A stretch of DNA of 64,000 nucleotides from Micromonospora halotolerans (GTDB taxonomy: Bacteria; Actinomycetota; Actinomycetes; Mycobacteriales; Micromonosporaceae), in contig NZ_CP134876.1 of assembly GCF_032108445.1 (NCBI RefSeq), positions 5,146,001 to 5,210,000 on the forward strand. Direction: 5' to 3'. The first letter of the stretch is position 1; every line of letters starts with the position of its first letter. Of this stretch, positions 17,445 through 28,344 are shown in pieces. The notes under the pieces are model-generated. The model was given only the letters and a program-made list of their open reading frames with translations. It was not told where the DNA came from and searched no databases. The translations under genes and the position numbers were made by a program.

Positions 17445-18404
17445 TCAGGCGAGCGCGCGCACCCGGGCGAGGAAGTCCCCGGCGCAGAAGTCGAGGAAGC
17501 CGTCCGGGTCCGGGCCTGCGTTCTGCAGCACGATGTGGTCGAACCCGGCGTCGACGTAGGCCTTCACCTTCGCCAGGTGCGGCTCCGGGTCCGGCCCGAC
17601 CGAGAACTGCTGCCGGATGTGCTGGTCCTCCACCCAGATCGTCGCCGCGTCGAAGTTCACCGGGTTGGGCAGCTCGCTCATCACCTTCCACCCGGTGACC
17701 GCCCAGCGGCTGGTCTCCTTCGCCGCGCGCACCGCCTGCTCCTCGTCGGAGGCCCAGGCCATCGGCACCTCCGCGTAGTGCGGCCCCCGCCCACCGGCCT
17801 CCTGGTAGCGCTCCACGATCGACGGCTTCGGCTCGGTGGCGAACAGCCCGTCGCCCAGCTCGGCGGCCATCGCCGCGGAGGACCGACCGCTGGCCGCCAC
17901 GGCGATCACCGGGGGCGTCGAGGGGAGGTCCCACACCCGGGCGTCCTCCAGTTGGAGGTGCCGGCCCTCGTACGACTGGTAGCCGCCCTGCCAGAGCAGG
18001 CGGATGATCTCCAGGGCCTCGCGCAGCCGCTCGTGCCGGCCGCGGACGCTGGGGAAGCCCCGCCCGACCACGTGCTCGTTGAGCCGTTCGCCCGCGCCCA
18101 CACCCAGGGTGAACCGCCCGCCGGAGATCAGCGCCATGGTGGCCGCGGCCTGGGCGATGATCGCCGGGTGGTACCGCACCGAGGGGCAGGTGACCCCGGT
18201 GGCCAGCCCGAGCGTGCTGGTCTTCGCGGCGATGGCGCCGAGCGCGCTCCAGGTGAAGCAGGAGTGCCCCTGTATTTCCAGCCAGGGGTGGTAGTGGTCG
18301 CTCATCTCGACGAAGTCGAAGCCGGCCTGTTCCGCGCGGACCGCCTGCCGAATGAGTTCCTGCGGGCCGAAGGCCTCCGAGGCCAGCTTGTAGCCGATCT
18401 GCAT
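17445..18404 (-). CDS. F420-dependent LLM-class oxidoreductase
   Basis: 319-residue TIM-barrel protein of the luciferase-like monooxygenase family, G6DH/FGD-like subgroup that uses coenzyme F420. Visible features are FDFVEMSDHYHPWL at the active-site loop, GLATGVTCPSVRYHPAIIAQAAATM, the F420-phosphate region SGGRFTLGVGAGERLNEHVVG, and VAASGRSSAAMAAELGDGLFATEPK. Family members oxidise sugars or reduce other substrates, and the specific substrate is unknown. The start MQIGYKLASE at 18404 begins directly at the first strand. Confidence 0.87.
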   Translation of the reverse strand: MQIGYKLASEAFGPQELIRQAVRAEQAGFDFVEMSDHYHPWLEIQGHSCFTWSALGAIAAKTSTLGLATGVTCPSVRYHPAIIAQAAATMALISGGRFTLGVGAGERLNEHVVGRGFPSVRGRHERLREALEIIRLLWQGGYQSYEGRHLQLEDARVWDLPSTPPVIAVAASGRSSAAMAAELGDGLFATEPKPSIVERYQEAGGRGPHYAEVPMAWASDEEQAVRAAKETSRWAVTGWKVMSELPNPVNFDAATIWVEDQHIRQQFSVGPDPEPHLAKVKAYVDAGFDHIVLQNAGPDPDGFLDFCAGDFLARVRALA

Positions 18405-18542
18405 CGCCCTGGTCTCCCGTCCTCCGCGCGGCTGGACCGCTGCCGTTCCCGCCCCGGACCCCGACAAACACCGCCGGAACGAAGGACCCAGCCTCCTAGG
18501 ACGCCGTAGCGGTGGTGACTCTGCGCGCGCCGGGCACGAAAG

Positions 18543-18573
18543 GGCCCGCGCCTCGGGGGAGCGGGCGCGGGCC
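18543..18573 (-). terminator. Terminator hairpin after small membrane protein
   Basis: Inverted repeat GGCCCGCGCC (18543-18552) and GGCGCGGGCC (18564-18573) with an 11-base loop, 20 bases beyond the stop of the small minus-strand gene at 18593. Confidence 0.65.
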
Positions 18574-18592
18574 GGGTGTGCCGGGGTGGGGC

Positions 18593-18799
18593 CTACTTGG
18601 ACGGCTCGGGCAGCTTGCAGTCCACCTTGGGGTTCGCGCCGATGTAGTTCAGCGGGCCGGCCACGATCGTGACGAGGATGGTGCCGGCCTCGGCGCAGTT
18701 GGTCTCGTCGTTGCCGTAGTAACCGCGCTGTCCGGCGGCGATGGCGCCGATGATGAGCCAGATGACGACCAGGACGCCGACTATCGAGGTGCCGCGCAT
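18593..18799 (-). CDS. Small single-pass membrane protein
   Basis: 68-residue protein, MRGTSIVG then one hydrophobic helix (VLVVIWLIIGAIAAGQRG), followed by an exported-looking tail with two cysteines (TNCAEAG and KVDCKLPEP) that could form a disulfide. I know similar proteins as conserved hypotheticals of actinomycetes. The ATG at 18799 is chosen because GGAGG lies five bases ahead of it. Function unknown. Confidence 0.72.
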   Translation of the reverse strand: MRGTSIVGVLVVIWLIIGAIAAGQRGYYGNDETNCAEAGTILVTIVAGPLNYIGANPKVDCKLPEPSK

Positions 18800-18918
18800 G
18801 GGTTGCCTCCACTGGGGTTGTGGTGGATTCGAGGTGGAGGCCATGTACCCAGAGCGGGGGAACGGTCAAACGGCGCCGCGGTTGCGGCGCGGCCGATTCC
18901 GACCATCGCGGCGTCGGA

Positions 18919-20121
18919 TCAGTGCGGCGGGGCGGGGCTCTCCGGGGGTCGCCCCCGGCTGCGCAGGTGGTCGGCGACGGCCACCCCGGCCAGCACCAGC
19001 ATCGCGCCCAGGGCGGCGTAGATGGGGGCGAGGTGGAGAAGGAAGGGCGCGAGCGTCAGCAGCGCCAGGACGCCGCCCGGTCGGGAGACCGACACCCGGC
19101 TGAACACCTCGTACTCGAAGGCGGCGCGACCGGTCAGGAACAGCGCCGGCCCACCCAGGATGATCGCCAGCCAGGCCGGCGGGGTGTGCCCGGTCGGTTC
19201 GAGCAGCACCAGGTCGAACCCCGCGGCGCTGGTCACGACGCCCGCCACCATCAGCAGGTGGGTGTACGGGGCGGAGTTCAGGAACTTGCTCGGCTGTCTG
19301 GACATGGCGATGGCGTGCGGCAGCAGCTCGCCGGACTTGTGCACGTAGATCCGCCAGAGCAGCAGGGTGGTGGCGAACGCGATGGCGAAGGCCCCGATGT
19401 TCTCCGCCTCGGAGTGGTGCAGGCTGAAGACGGTGCCGGTGACCAGGATGGCGTCGCCCAGCGCGATGATGAAGAACTGCTGGTAACGCTCGGAGAGGTG
19501 CTCGGCGGTCACGTTGCGCTGGGCGTCCGGCACCACGCCCAGCCCCGGCACCGGGTACGCGAGCCGGAAGCCGAGATAGTCGATACCCAGGGCCACCAGC
19601 CAGAGCGTCTCGCGGGCGTGGCCGCTCGCCGTCGCGCCGACGAGCCAGGGGATCGCGGAGACCGCGAACCAGATGAAGATCCGGGCGGCCCGGCGCTGGG
19701 TCTGCCGGTGGCGCCGGACGGCCGGCATGAGGAACAGCCCGCGTCCGAGATGGATCGCCACGTACGTGCCGGCGAAGACCAGCCCCCGGCCGCTGAAGGC
19801 CTCCGGGATGGCGGTGGTCATCAGCAGCGCCCCGAACATCACCGCGACGATCAGCAGCTTGATCTCGGGACGTTGCGGGTCGTACATGTCGGTGACGAGG
19901 GTGGTGATCGCCCACGTCCACCACATCGCCATCAGCATGATCAGCGACTGGACGGCCCGCTCCCAGTCGATGCCGGTGATCAGCCCGCGCGAGATGAGGG
20001 AGAGCGCGACCACGTACACGAGGTCGAAGAAGAGTTCCAGCAGGGTCACCCGGCGTGGCGCCTCGGGGTCCCGGACCGGTGGCCGCCGCTCGGCGGGCTG
20101 CTCCGGCGTGGGGGTGGGCAC
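18919..20121 (-). CDS. Low temperature requirement protein A (LtrA) family
   Basis: 400-residue multi-pass membrane protein with about 11 helices. It has the LtrA signature near the N-terminus (RVTLLELFFDLVYVVALSLI), the following WWTWAITTLVTDMYDP, and SERYQQFFIIALGDAILVTG in the middle. LtrA was named from a cold-sensitive Listeria mutant, and its biochemical role remains undefined. It stands alone between two other minus-strand genes with its own upstream hairpin boundary. Confidence 0.88.
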   Translation of the reverse strand: MPTPTPEQPAERRPPVRDPEAPRRVTLLELFFDLVYVVALSLISRGLITGIDWERAVQSLIMLMAMWWTWAITTLVTDMYDPQRPEIKLLIVAVMFGALLMTTAIPEAFSGRGLVFAGTYVAIHLGRGLFLMPAVRRHRQTQRRAARIFIWFAVSAIPWLVGATASGHARETLWLVALGIDYLGFRLAYPVPGLGVVPDAQRNVTAEHLSERYQQFFIIALGDAILVTGTVFSLHHSEAENIGAFAIAFATTLLLWRIYVHKSGELLPHAIAMSRQPSKFLNSAPYTHLLMVAGVVTSAAGFDLVLLEPTGHTPPAWLAIILGGPALFLTGRAAFEYEVFSRVSVSRPGGVLALLTLAPFLLHLAPIYAALGAMLVLAGVAVADHLRSRGRPPESPAPPH

Positions 20122-20234
20122 GAGCTGCTCCTGCGGTGGCGGGATCGGCGCGGCGGGCCGTCCGGCCCTGCACCCGACCGTAGCGACGCCCGCGTGGGCC
20201 CGTGCCGGCTTCCGGCATTTCGCGCCCGTCCGGG

Positions 20235-20277
20235 GCGCGGCGCCGGTGGTGACCCTCTGTCACCACCGGCGCCGCGC
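20235..20277 (-). terminator. Strong terminator hairpin
   Basis: Perfect 19-bp inverted repeat (20235-20253 and 20259-20277) with the five-base loop CCTCT. It lies six bases beyond the stop of the helix-hairpin-helix gene at 20284, in the direction of its transcription. Confidence 0.85.
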
Positions 20278-20283
20278 GTCGGA

Positions 20284-21195
20284 TCAGCCCTCGCCGGCGC
20301 CGGCCGGCAGCACCCGCTCGGCCTCGGCGCGGGCGCCGGCCAGCACCTTCGCCTGCTGCGACCAGGTCGCCAGGCCCGGCGCGGCGCGCAGGCCGGCGGC
20401 CTTGACGGTCTCCCGCAGCGTCGCCTCGTCCAGTTCGCTGAGCTGCTGGTAGGTGCGGATGCCGGCGGCCTGGAGGGCGGCGGCCAGCTTCGGCCCGATG
20501 CCCTGGATCCGCCGGAAGTCGTCGGCGGCGTCCACCTGGGCCGGAGCGGCGTCCTCGACCGCGGCGCGCGGCGCGGGCACCGTCACGGGCGCGGCCGGCT
20601 CCGTGGCGGCGACCGGCTCGTCGGCCACCGGTTCGGCGGCGACCGGCTCGGCCGGCTCGGCCACCGGGTCGGCGGCCGGCACCGGCTCGGTCGCGGCGGC
20701 CGGCTCGTCGGCCACGGCCACCGGCTCCGGCGCGCTGCGGGCCGGCTCGGCCTCCTCGTCGGCGGCGCGCGGCTCGGGCACCGCCACCGGCTGCGCCTCC
20801 TCGGCCACCGGCTGCGCCTCCTCGGCCACCGGCTCGGCCGCCACCGTGCGGGCCGGCGCCTCGCCGGAGATCGCCGGCTCGGTGACCGTCGCCGGCTCGG
20901 TGGACGGCAGGGGGGCGGCCTCGGCGGCCAGCCTGGCGGCGGCCGGGGCGGCGTCCTGGTCGGCCGGGGCCGGCGCCTCGGTCACCGCGGCGGGCGCCGG
21001 CACCTCGTCGACCACGGCCTCCGGCCGCTCCCGGTCGACCGTGGCGGTCACCTCCGGCGCCGGGGCGGCGCCACCCTCCACCGTGGGCGCGCCGGTGCCG
21101 GCCGCGTTCCGTCGGCCGCTCACCACCCACCCGATGACCAGGCCCACCAGCAGGGCCAGGATCAGCACCAGCCACTGCCCGAAGCTCGACGGCAT
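20284..21195 (-). CDS. Membrane-anchored helix-hairpin-helix protein
   Basis: 303-residue protein. One N-terminal membrane helix (WLVLILALLVGLVIGWVVSG, residues about 8-27) is followed by a ~190-residue Ala/Pro/Glu/Val-rich disordered linker. The C-terminal helix-hairpin-helix module reads DDFRRIQGIGPKLAAALQAAG and TYQQLSELDEATLRETV. The IQGIGPKLAAAL core is the DNA-binding-type hairpin seen in many fused proteins. The design suggests a module held at the membrane. DNA or protein binding is inferred. It is followed by a strong terminator. Confidence 0.8.
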   Translation of the reverse strand: MPSSFGQWLVLILALLVGLVIGWVVSGRRNAAGTGAPTVEGGAAPAPEVTATVDRERPEAVVDEVPAPAAVTEAPAPADQDAAPAAARLAAEAAPLPSTEPATVTEPAISGEAPARTVAAEPVAEEAQPVAEEAQPVAVPEPRAADEEAEPARSAPEPVAVADEPAAATEPVPAADPVAEPAEPVAAEPVADEPVAATEPAAPVTVPAPRAAVEDAAPAQVDAADDFRRIQGIGPKLAAALQAAGIRTYQQLSELDEATLRETVKAAGLRAAPGLATWSQQAKVLAGARAEAERVLPAGAGEG

Positions 21196-21357
21196 GCCAA
21201 CCTCCTCCTATGTACGTGAACGACAATCGCGAGAAAACCCGGGGCAGCTTCGCACACGTACGCGCGGGACGACAGGGAGGTCGGCGGCAGTCGCCGCCGG
21301 TGGGACGGGACGTGCCGGCCGGTGGCCGCGGGATGACCGAGCGTGTGCTACGCGGAA

Positions 21358-21402
21358 GGGGCGCCCCGGACCCTGGTGCCGTTCGAGGGTCCGGGACGCC
21401 CC
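21358..21402 (-). terminator. Terminator hairpin after TcmI-type cyclase
   Basis: 17-base arms (21358-21374 and 21386-21402) with one mismatch and an 11-base loop, 19 bases beyond the cyclase stop at 21421. It marks the left end of the biosynthetic cluster. Confidence 0.75.
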
Positions 21403-21420
21403 GGTCTTCCCGCCGGGGGC

Positions 21421-21768
21421 TCAGCAGGCCTGGCGGGGCACCGGCAGGTCGGCCGCGTCCCAGCTGTAGAAGCAGCCGGCCACGGCGTCGCGGGGGGAAC
21501 GCCAGGTCGGCAGGTACGGCGAGGTGTGCGCCGACAGCCGCTCGTTGACCTGCTGGTAGAACGGGTTTTCGCGCACCTCGGCGGCCAGGTCCGGGTCGAC
21601 GTCCACCGTCTCCATGAGGTGCACGCACAGGTCGTGCAGGTAGTACAGCGAGCGGTGCCGTATCCCGGTGAGGCGGGGCAGGTCGGTGGCGTCGGACTCG
21701 GCGAAGATCTGGGCCACCCGCCCCTGCGCGCCCGGCACGATCCGGCTGACGACCAACAGTCGACTCAT
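21421..21768 (-). CDS. TcmI-family type II polyketide cyclase (copy 1)
   Basis: 115-residue ferredoxin-like-fold cyclase of the TcmI/WhiE-VII family, which closes later rings of poly-beta-ketone chains. Family motifs seen are RVAQIFAESDATDLP, IRHRSLYYLHDLCVHLME and YLPTWRSPRDAVAGCFYSW, including the His/Tyr-rich strand near residue 35-45. It lies directly after the SARP gene on the same strand (139 bases between) and is a paralogue of the cyclase at 23169. The start MSRLLVVS follows GGGGTCCC-rich sequence with a modest ribosome-binding site. Confidence 0.9.
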   Translation of the reverse strand: MSRLLVVSRIVPGAQGRVAQIFAESDATDLPRLTGIRHRSLYYLHDLCVHLMETVDVDPDLAAEVRENPFYQQVNERLSAHTSPYLPTWRSPRDAVAGCFYSWDAADLPVPRQAC

Positions 21769-21907
21769 CGGGACCCCTCTCGCCACTGGCGGTGCCGACT
21801 CCGGTCCAGGGCGCCGGCCACCGTGGGCACACCCTGCCGGGCCCGCTGTCACCTGGCCGTCACGGCCCGGACGGTGACATTGATGACGGCGGTGACGCCG
21901 GCGGCGG

Positions 21908-22753
21908 TCAGCGGGGGTGTGGTGTGGTGGGTGCGGTCGAACCGCGCGGCGCCGAGCCGGTCGACCGGCCGGGGGCGTTGGTCCGGTCGGCGCGCCGCTG
22001 GGGTGCCTCCCGCCGGCTGGCCCGCCGGATCGGGGCGAGGGTGTCGTCGAGCAGCGCGCACATGGCCGGGGACGGTTCCAGGCGCAACTCGCGCAGCAGC
22101 AGGTCGCGGTAGACGTAGAAGGCGTGCACCGCTTCGAACGCGTTGCCCTCGGCGAGGTGGATGCGGACCACCAGGCGGTGCGGGGTCTCCCGCAGCGGCT
22201 CGGCGGCCATCGCCTCGAGCGCCGCCTCCAGGGCCTCGCCGTGCCGCCCGGCGGCGAGGTGGTTGCCGGCGAGCTCCTCCAGCATGTGCAGCCGGAGTTG
22301 CCGCAGCCGTTCCCGTTCCAGCAGCACCCAGTCGTCGTACCAGCCGGGGAGGAGGTCGTGCCGGCCGTTGCCGGCGGCGCCGCGCGGAACCCGGCCGTCG
22401 CGTACCTGGTCGGCGGACGCCACCAGCTCGTCGACGTCGAGGTGGACGGCGGGGTCGAGGCGGACGGTGTCGCCGTCGGTGCGCAGCGGGCAGCAGGGGT
22501 CCTGGCGGAGCCGCCACAGCGCGGTGCGCAGGGAGGAGAGCGCCCGGTCCTCCGAGGTCTCCGGCCAGAGCAGCCCGGCGAGGTGGCTTCGGGTGGCGGC
22601 CGGGCGCAGCCCGATGAGGGCGATGACCCGTTGCAGGCCCCGGGGGACCACCACCGGTACGCCGTCGTGGAGCAGGCGGAACCCGCCGAGCAGGTGCAGC
22701 GACACCTGTGGGGCGGGGTTCCCCGCCGTCGGCATTCTCGATCCACCGGACAC
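21908..22753 (-). CDS. SARP-family pathway activator
   Basis: 281-residue Streptomyces antibiotic regulatory protein. The N-terminal winged-helix OmpR-like DNA-binding domain (about residues 18-100: VSLHLLGGFRLLHDG, TRSHLAGLLWPETSEDRALSSLRTALWRLR) is followed by a BTAD domain (about 110-250; RLRQLRLHMLEELAGNHLAAG, REL RLEPSPAM). The short form lacks an ATPase module, as in ActII-ORF4-type activators. It probably activates the divergent cluster operon, whose promoter has two pairs of direct heptamers. GTG at 22753 is used; ATG at 22735 is also possible. Confidence 0.9.
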   Translation of the reverse strand: MSGGSRMPTAGNPAPQVSLHLLGGFRLLHDGVPVVVPRGLQRVIALIGLRPAATRSHLAGLLWPETSEDRALSSLRTALWRLRQDPCCPLRTDGDTVRLDPAVHLDVDELVASADQVRDGRVPRGAAGNGRHDLLPGWYDDWVLLERERLRQLRLHMLEELAGNHLAAGRHGEALEAALEAMAAEPLRETPHRLVVRIHLAEGNAFEAVHAFYVYRDLLLRELRLEPSPAMCALLDDTLAPIRRASRREAPQRRADRTNAPGRSTGSAPRGSTAPTTPHPR

Positions 22754-23168
22754 GGGCGCACCCCCAGCACGTGGAACCCTCGTCCCGACCGTCCTCTGTC
22801 GCCTGGCTCGGCTGCCCGCGACGCCGGTGTCGGAACGGCTCCGCCGTGGCGGAGAAAGCCCGCTGTGACCGGGCTGACCGGTACGGAGGATATCAACACT
22901 TGTTACTCTGAGTCAACGAGGGGACGGTTCGCTGACCGTCCGTAATGGTCACACGAACGGCCTGTGAACTGCGAAGAAGTGTCGCTATTCATTCGCGTAA
23001 TTTGATCTTCCCATAGCTCGCACACAGTTTGCGTCAACGCAGCGTCACCAACTTCCCAGGCCGATGGTGGCCGGTTGACGCCCCGTTGACGGTGCCGGCG
23101 GCACGGTGTCGCCAGTTGTGCGCCGAGATCGCTCGCCCCACACCGGTACGCATCCAGGGAGGCCGCGG
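22754..23168. promoter_or_regulatory. Divergent cluster promoter region with SARP-type heptamer repeats
   Basis: 415-base intergenic region, clearly AT-richer than its surroundings between about 22,880 and 23,035. It contains two pairs of heptamers with 11-base period, CGTCAAC/CGTCACC at 23032-23049 and, on the other strand, CGTCAAC twice at 23074-23091. An inverted repeat GGACGGT/ACCGTCC lies at 22922-22928 and 22935-22941. Paired heptamers with four-base gaps are the known SARP binding layout. The region separates the SARP gene from the polyketide operon and probably drives both. Confidence 0.7.
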
Positions 23169-23531
23169 ATGGACCGCTCGCTCATCGTCGCCAAGGTGGT
23201 GCCGACCGCCGAGGATCGGGTCGCCGAGATCTTCGCCGCGTCCGACGCGACCGAGCTGCCGGGCCTGGTCGGCGTCCGGCACCGCTCCCTCTACCGGCTG
23301 CACGACCTCTACGTCCATCTCCTGGAGACGGAGGCGCCGACCGAGGGGGCGGTGGAGGAGGCGCGCGGCCATCCCGAGTTCGTCCGGATCAGCGAACGGT
23401 TGCGCCCGTACATCTCGCCCTACCTGCCGACCTGGCAGTCGCCGCGCGACGCCATGGCGCACTGTTTCTACCGGTACGACGCCCCCGGGCGGCAGTCCCA
23501 CCGTCACGACGCCCCCGGGCGGCGGCCGTGA
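23169..23531 (+). CDS. TcmI-family type II polyketide cyclase (copy 2)
   Basis: 120-residue cyclase of the TcmI/WhiE-VII family, paralogous to the product at 21421-21768: RVAEIFAASDATELPGLVGVRHRSLYRLHDLYVHLLE and YLPTWQSPRDAMAHCFYRYDAP. It opens the polyketide operon on the plus strand. The C-terminus carries a short duplicated peptide, DAPGRQSHRHDAPGRRP, from an 18-base direct repeat, so it is slightly longer than its paralogue. The stop overlaps the accDA start by four bases. The ATG at 23169 has GGGAGG ahead. Confidence 0.9.
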   Translation: MDRSLIVAKVVPTAEDRVAEIFAASDATELPGLVGVRHRSLYRLHDLYVHLLETEAPTEGAVEEARGHPEFVRISERLRPYISPYLPTWQSPRDAMAHCFYRYDAPGRQSHRHDAPGRRP

Positions 23532-25255
23532 CCACCACCGCACCCCGGGACGAGCAGCTCTGGGCCCGCTGCGACGACTGCGCCTCGCTGCTCTACCGCA
23601 AGCGGCTGCGACGCAACCTCGACGTCTGCCCGGAGTGCGGGTCGCATGCCCGGCTCGACGCCCCGGACCGGGTGGCGCAGCTGGTCGACCCGGACTCGTT
23701 CACCCCGCTGGCGGACCGGGCGGTGCGGGTCGACCCGATCGGGTTCGTGGACGCGCTGCCCTATCCGCACCGGCTCGGCGCGGCCCGCGCCGGGTCCGGC
23801 CTGGACGAGGCCGTGCTCTGCGGGACCGCGCGGGTCGGCGGCCACCCGGTCGCCCTCGCGGTGATGGACTTCCGCTTCCTCGGCGGCAGCCTCGGCTGCG
23901 CGGTCGGCGAGCTGATCACCCGCACCGCCGAGCGGGCGCTGGCCGACGCCACGCCGCTGGTGCTGGTCACGGCCTCCGGCGGGGCGCGGATGCAGGAGGG
24001 CGCGCTGTCGCTCATGCAGATGGCCACGGTCAGCCAGGCCATCGCCGGGCTGCGCGAGGCGGGGCTGCTCACCGTCAGCGTCGTCACCGACCCCACCTAC
24101 GGCGGGGTGGCGGCCTCCTTCGCCACCAACACCGACGTGGTGCTCGCCGAGAGCGGCGCCCGGCTGGGCTTCGCCGGCCCCCGGGTGATCCGCCAGGTCA
24201 CCGGCGCCACCCTGCCCGAGGGCTTCCAGACGGCCGAGTTCCTGCTCCGGCACGGCCAGGTCGACCTGGTGGTGCCCCGGCACGCGCTGCGCGGCCGGTT
24301 GACGGCGCTGCTCGCCGCCGCCGAGGCCGGCCGGCGGGTGCCCGTACCCCGGCAGGAACCGGCGCCGCGACCGGCCGTCACGGTCGGCGCGCCGAGACCG
24401 GCCCGGGACGCCTGGGAGACGGTACGCACGGCCCGGCACCCCGGCCGGCCCACCACCCTGGACTACCTGGAGACCGCCTTCGACGGCTTCGTGGAGCTGC
24501 ACGGCGACCGGCTCGGCGCGGACTGTCCGGCGATCGTCGGCGGGGTGGCCCGGCTGGACGGCCGGCCGGTGATGGTGATCGGCCACCAGAAGGGGCACAC
24601 CACCGCGGAGCTGGTGGCCCGCAACTTCGGCATGGCCAGCCCGGCCGGGCACCGCAAGGCGCTGCGGCTCATGCGCCTCGCGGCCCGGCTTCACCTGCCG
24701 GTGGTGACCCTTGTGGACACCCCGGGCGCCGACCCGGGCGTGGACGCCGAGCAGCAGGGCCAGGCCGCCGCGATCGCGGAGAACATCCTCGCGCTGAGCG
24801 TCCTGCCCACGCCGGTCGTCGCGGTGGTCACCGGCGAGGGCGGCAGCGGCGGCGCGCTCGCCCTCGCGGTCGCCGACCGGGTGCTGATGCTGGAGCACGC
24901 CGTCTACTCGGTGATCAGCCCGGAGGGCTGCGCCGCGATCCTCTGGTCGGACAGCTCGGCCGCCCCGCAGGCCGCCCGGGCGCTCCGGCTCACCGCCACC
25001 GACCTGTCCCGGCTCGGGGTGGTCGACGAGGTGGTGCCCGAGCCGCGGCCCGCCGCCCACGGAGATCCGGCCGGCGCCGCCGAGCTGCTGGGCCGGGCCG
25101 TGGCGGCGAACCTCGCCCCGCTGCTCGCCGTGCCGCCGGCCACCCTGGTCCGCCGCCGCCGGCAGCGGTTCCGCCGCTTCGGCGCGGCCCGGTCGACCGG
25201 CGTCAACCCGCCGGTCGAGGCAATCGATCGGACGCGAACGGAGGTGGCTCAGTGA
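23528..25255 (+). CDS. accDA: Acetyl-CoA carboxylase carboxyltransferase, fused beta-alpha subunits
   Basis: 575-residue fusion of the AccD and AccA carboxyltransferase halves, making malonyl-CoA for the polyketide. The N-terminal half has the AccD zinc ribbon (CDDC and CPEC) and TASGGARMQEGALSLMQM. The C-terminal half has AccA features DYLETAFDGFVELHGDR, IGHQKGHTT, VDTPGADPG and GEGGSGGALALAVADRV. Dedicated accDA copies sit in several aromatic polyketide clusters. It begins with GTG overlapping the cyclase stop and overlaps accB at the other end, so it is tightly coupled. Confidence 0.92.
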   Translation: MTTTAPRDEQLWARCDDCASLLYRKRLRRNLDVCPECGSHARLDAPDRVAQLVDPDSFTPLADRAVRVDPIGFVDALPYPHRLGAARAGSGLDEAVLCGTARVGGHPVALAVMDFRFLGGSLGCAVGELITRTAERALADATPLVLVTASGGARMQEGALSLMQMATVSQAIAGLREAGLLTVSVVTDPTYGGVAASFATNTDVVLAESGARLGFAGPRVIRQVTGATLPEGFQTAEFLLRHGQVDLVVPRHALRGRLTALLAAAEAGRRVPVPRQEPAPRPAVTVGAPRPARDAWETVRTARHPGRPTTLDYLETAFDGFVELHGDRLGADCPAIVGGVARLDGRPVMVIGHQKGHTTAELVARNFGMASPAGHRKALRLMRLAARLHLPVVTLVDTPGADPGVDAEQQGQAAAIAENILALSVLPTPVVAVVTGEGGSGGALALAVADRVLMLEHAVYSVISPEGCAAILWSDSSAAPQAARALRLTATDLSRLGVVDEVVPEPRPAAHGDPAGAAELLGRAVAANLAPLLAVPPATLVRRRRQRFRRFGAARSTGVNPPVEAIDRTRTEVAQ

Positions 25256-25727
25256 GCGGGGACGGCGGAGCCGAGGAGGTGCTGGACGGGTTGAGCCGGC
25301 ACGCCCGCAAGCTGGTCGCCGAGCTGGCCGGCCCGGTGCGCCGGGTACGGCTGCGCAGCGGCGAGACCGTGCTGGAGGTCGAGTGGCACCACCCGGTCCC
25401 GCCGGCCCCGGCGCCGCGTGCCGAGGCCGACCCGGTCACCGCACCGCGGGTCGAGCCGGTCCCCGTCGCGGACCGGCCGGCGGTGCGGTCGCCCGTGGTG
25501 GGCACCTTCTACCGCTCCCCTGAGCCCGGCGCCGCCCCGTTCGTGGTGGTCGGCGACGTGGTCCGCCCCGGCCAGGTGGTCGGCATCGTGGAGGCGATGA
25601 AACTCATGAACGAGGTGGCCGCGGGCCAGGCCGGGCGGGTGGTCGAGGTGCTGGTGGAGGACGGCAAGCCCGTCGAGTACGACCAGCCGCTGATCGCCCT
25701 GGAACCGCTCACCGGACGGGACGCCTG

Positions 25728-25728
<1 letters not shown>
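25252..25728 (+). CDS. accB: Biotin carboxyl carrier protein of acetyl-CoA carboxylase
   Basis: 158-residue AccB. A short helical N-terminal part and a Pro/Ala linker precede the biotinyl domain (about residues 80-155), PVVGTFYRSPEPGAAPFVVVG. The biotinylation motif is EAMKLMNE with Lys117. It carries the carboxybiotin between AccC and AccDA. The GTG start overlaps the accDA stop by four bases, and the stop overlaps accC by one base (TGATG), giving a complete accDA-accB-accC unit. Confidence 0.93.
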
Positions 25729-28340
<2,612 letters not shown>

Positions 28341-28344
<4 letters not shown>

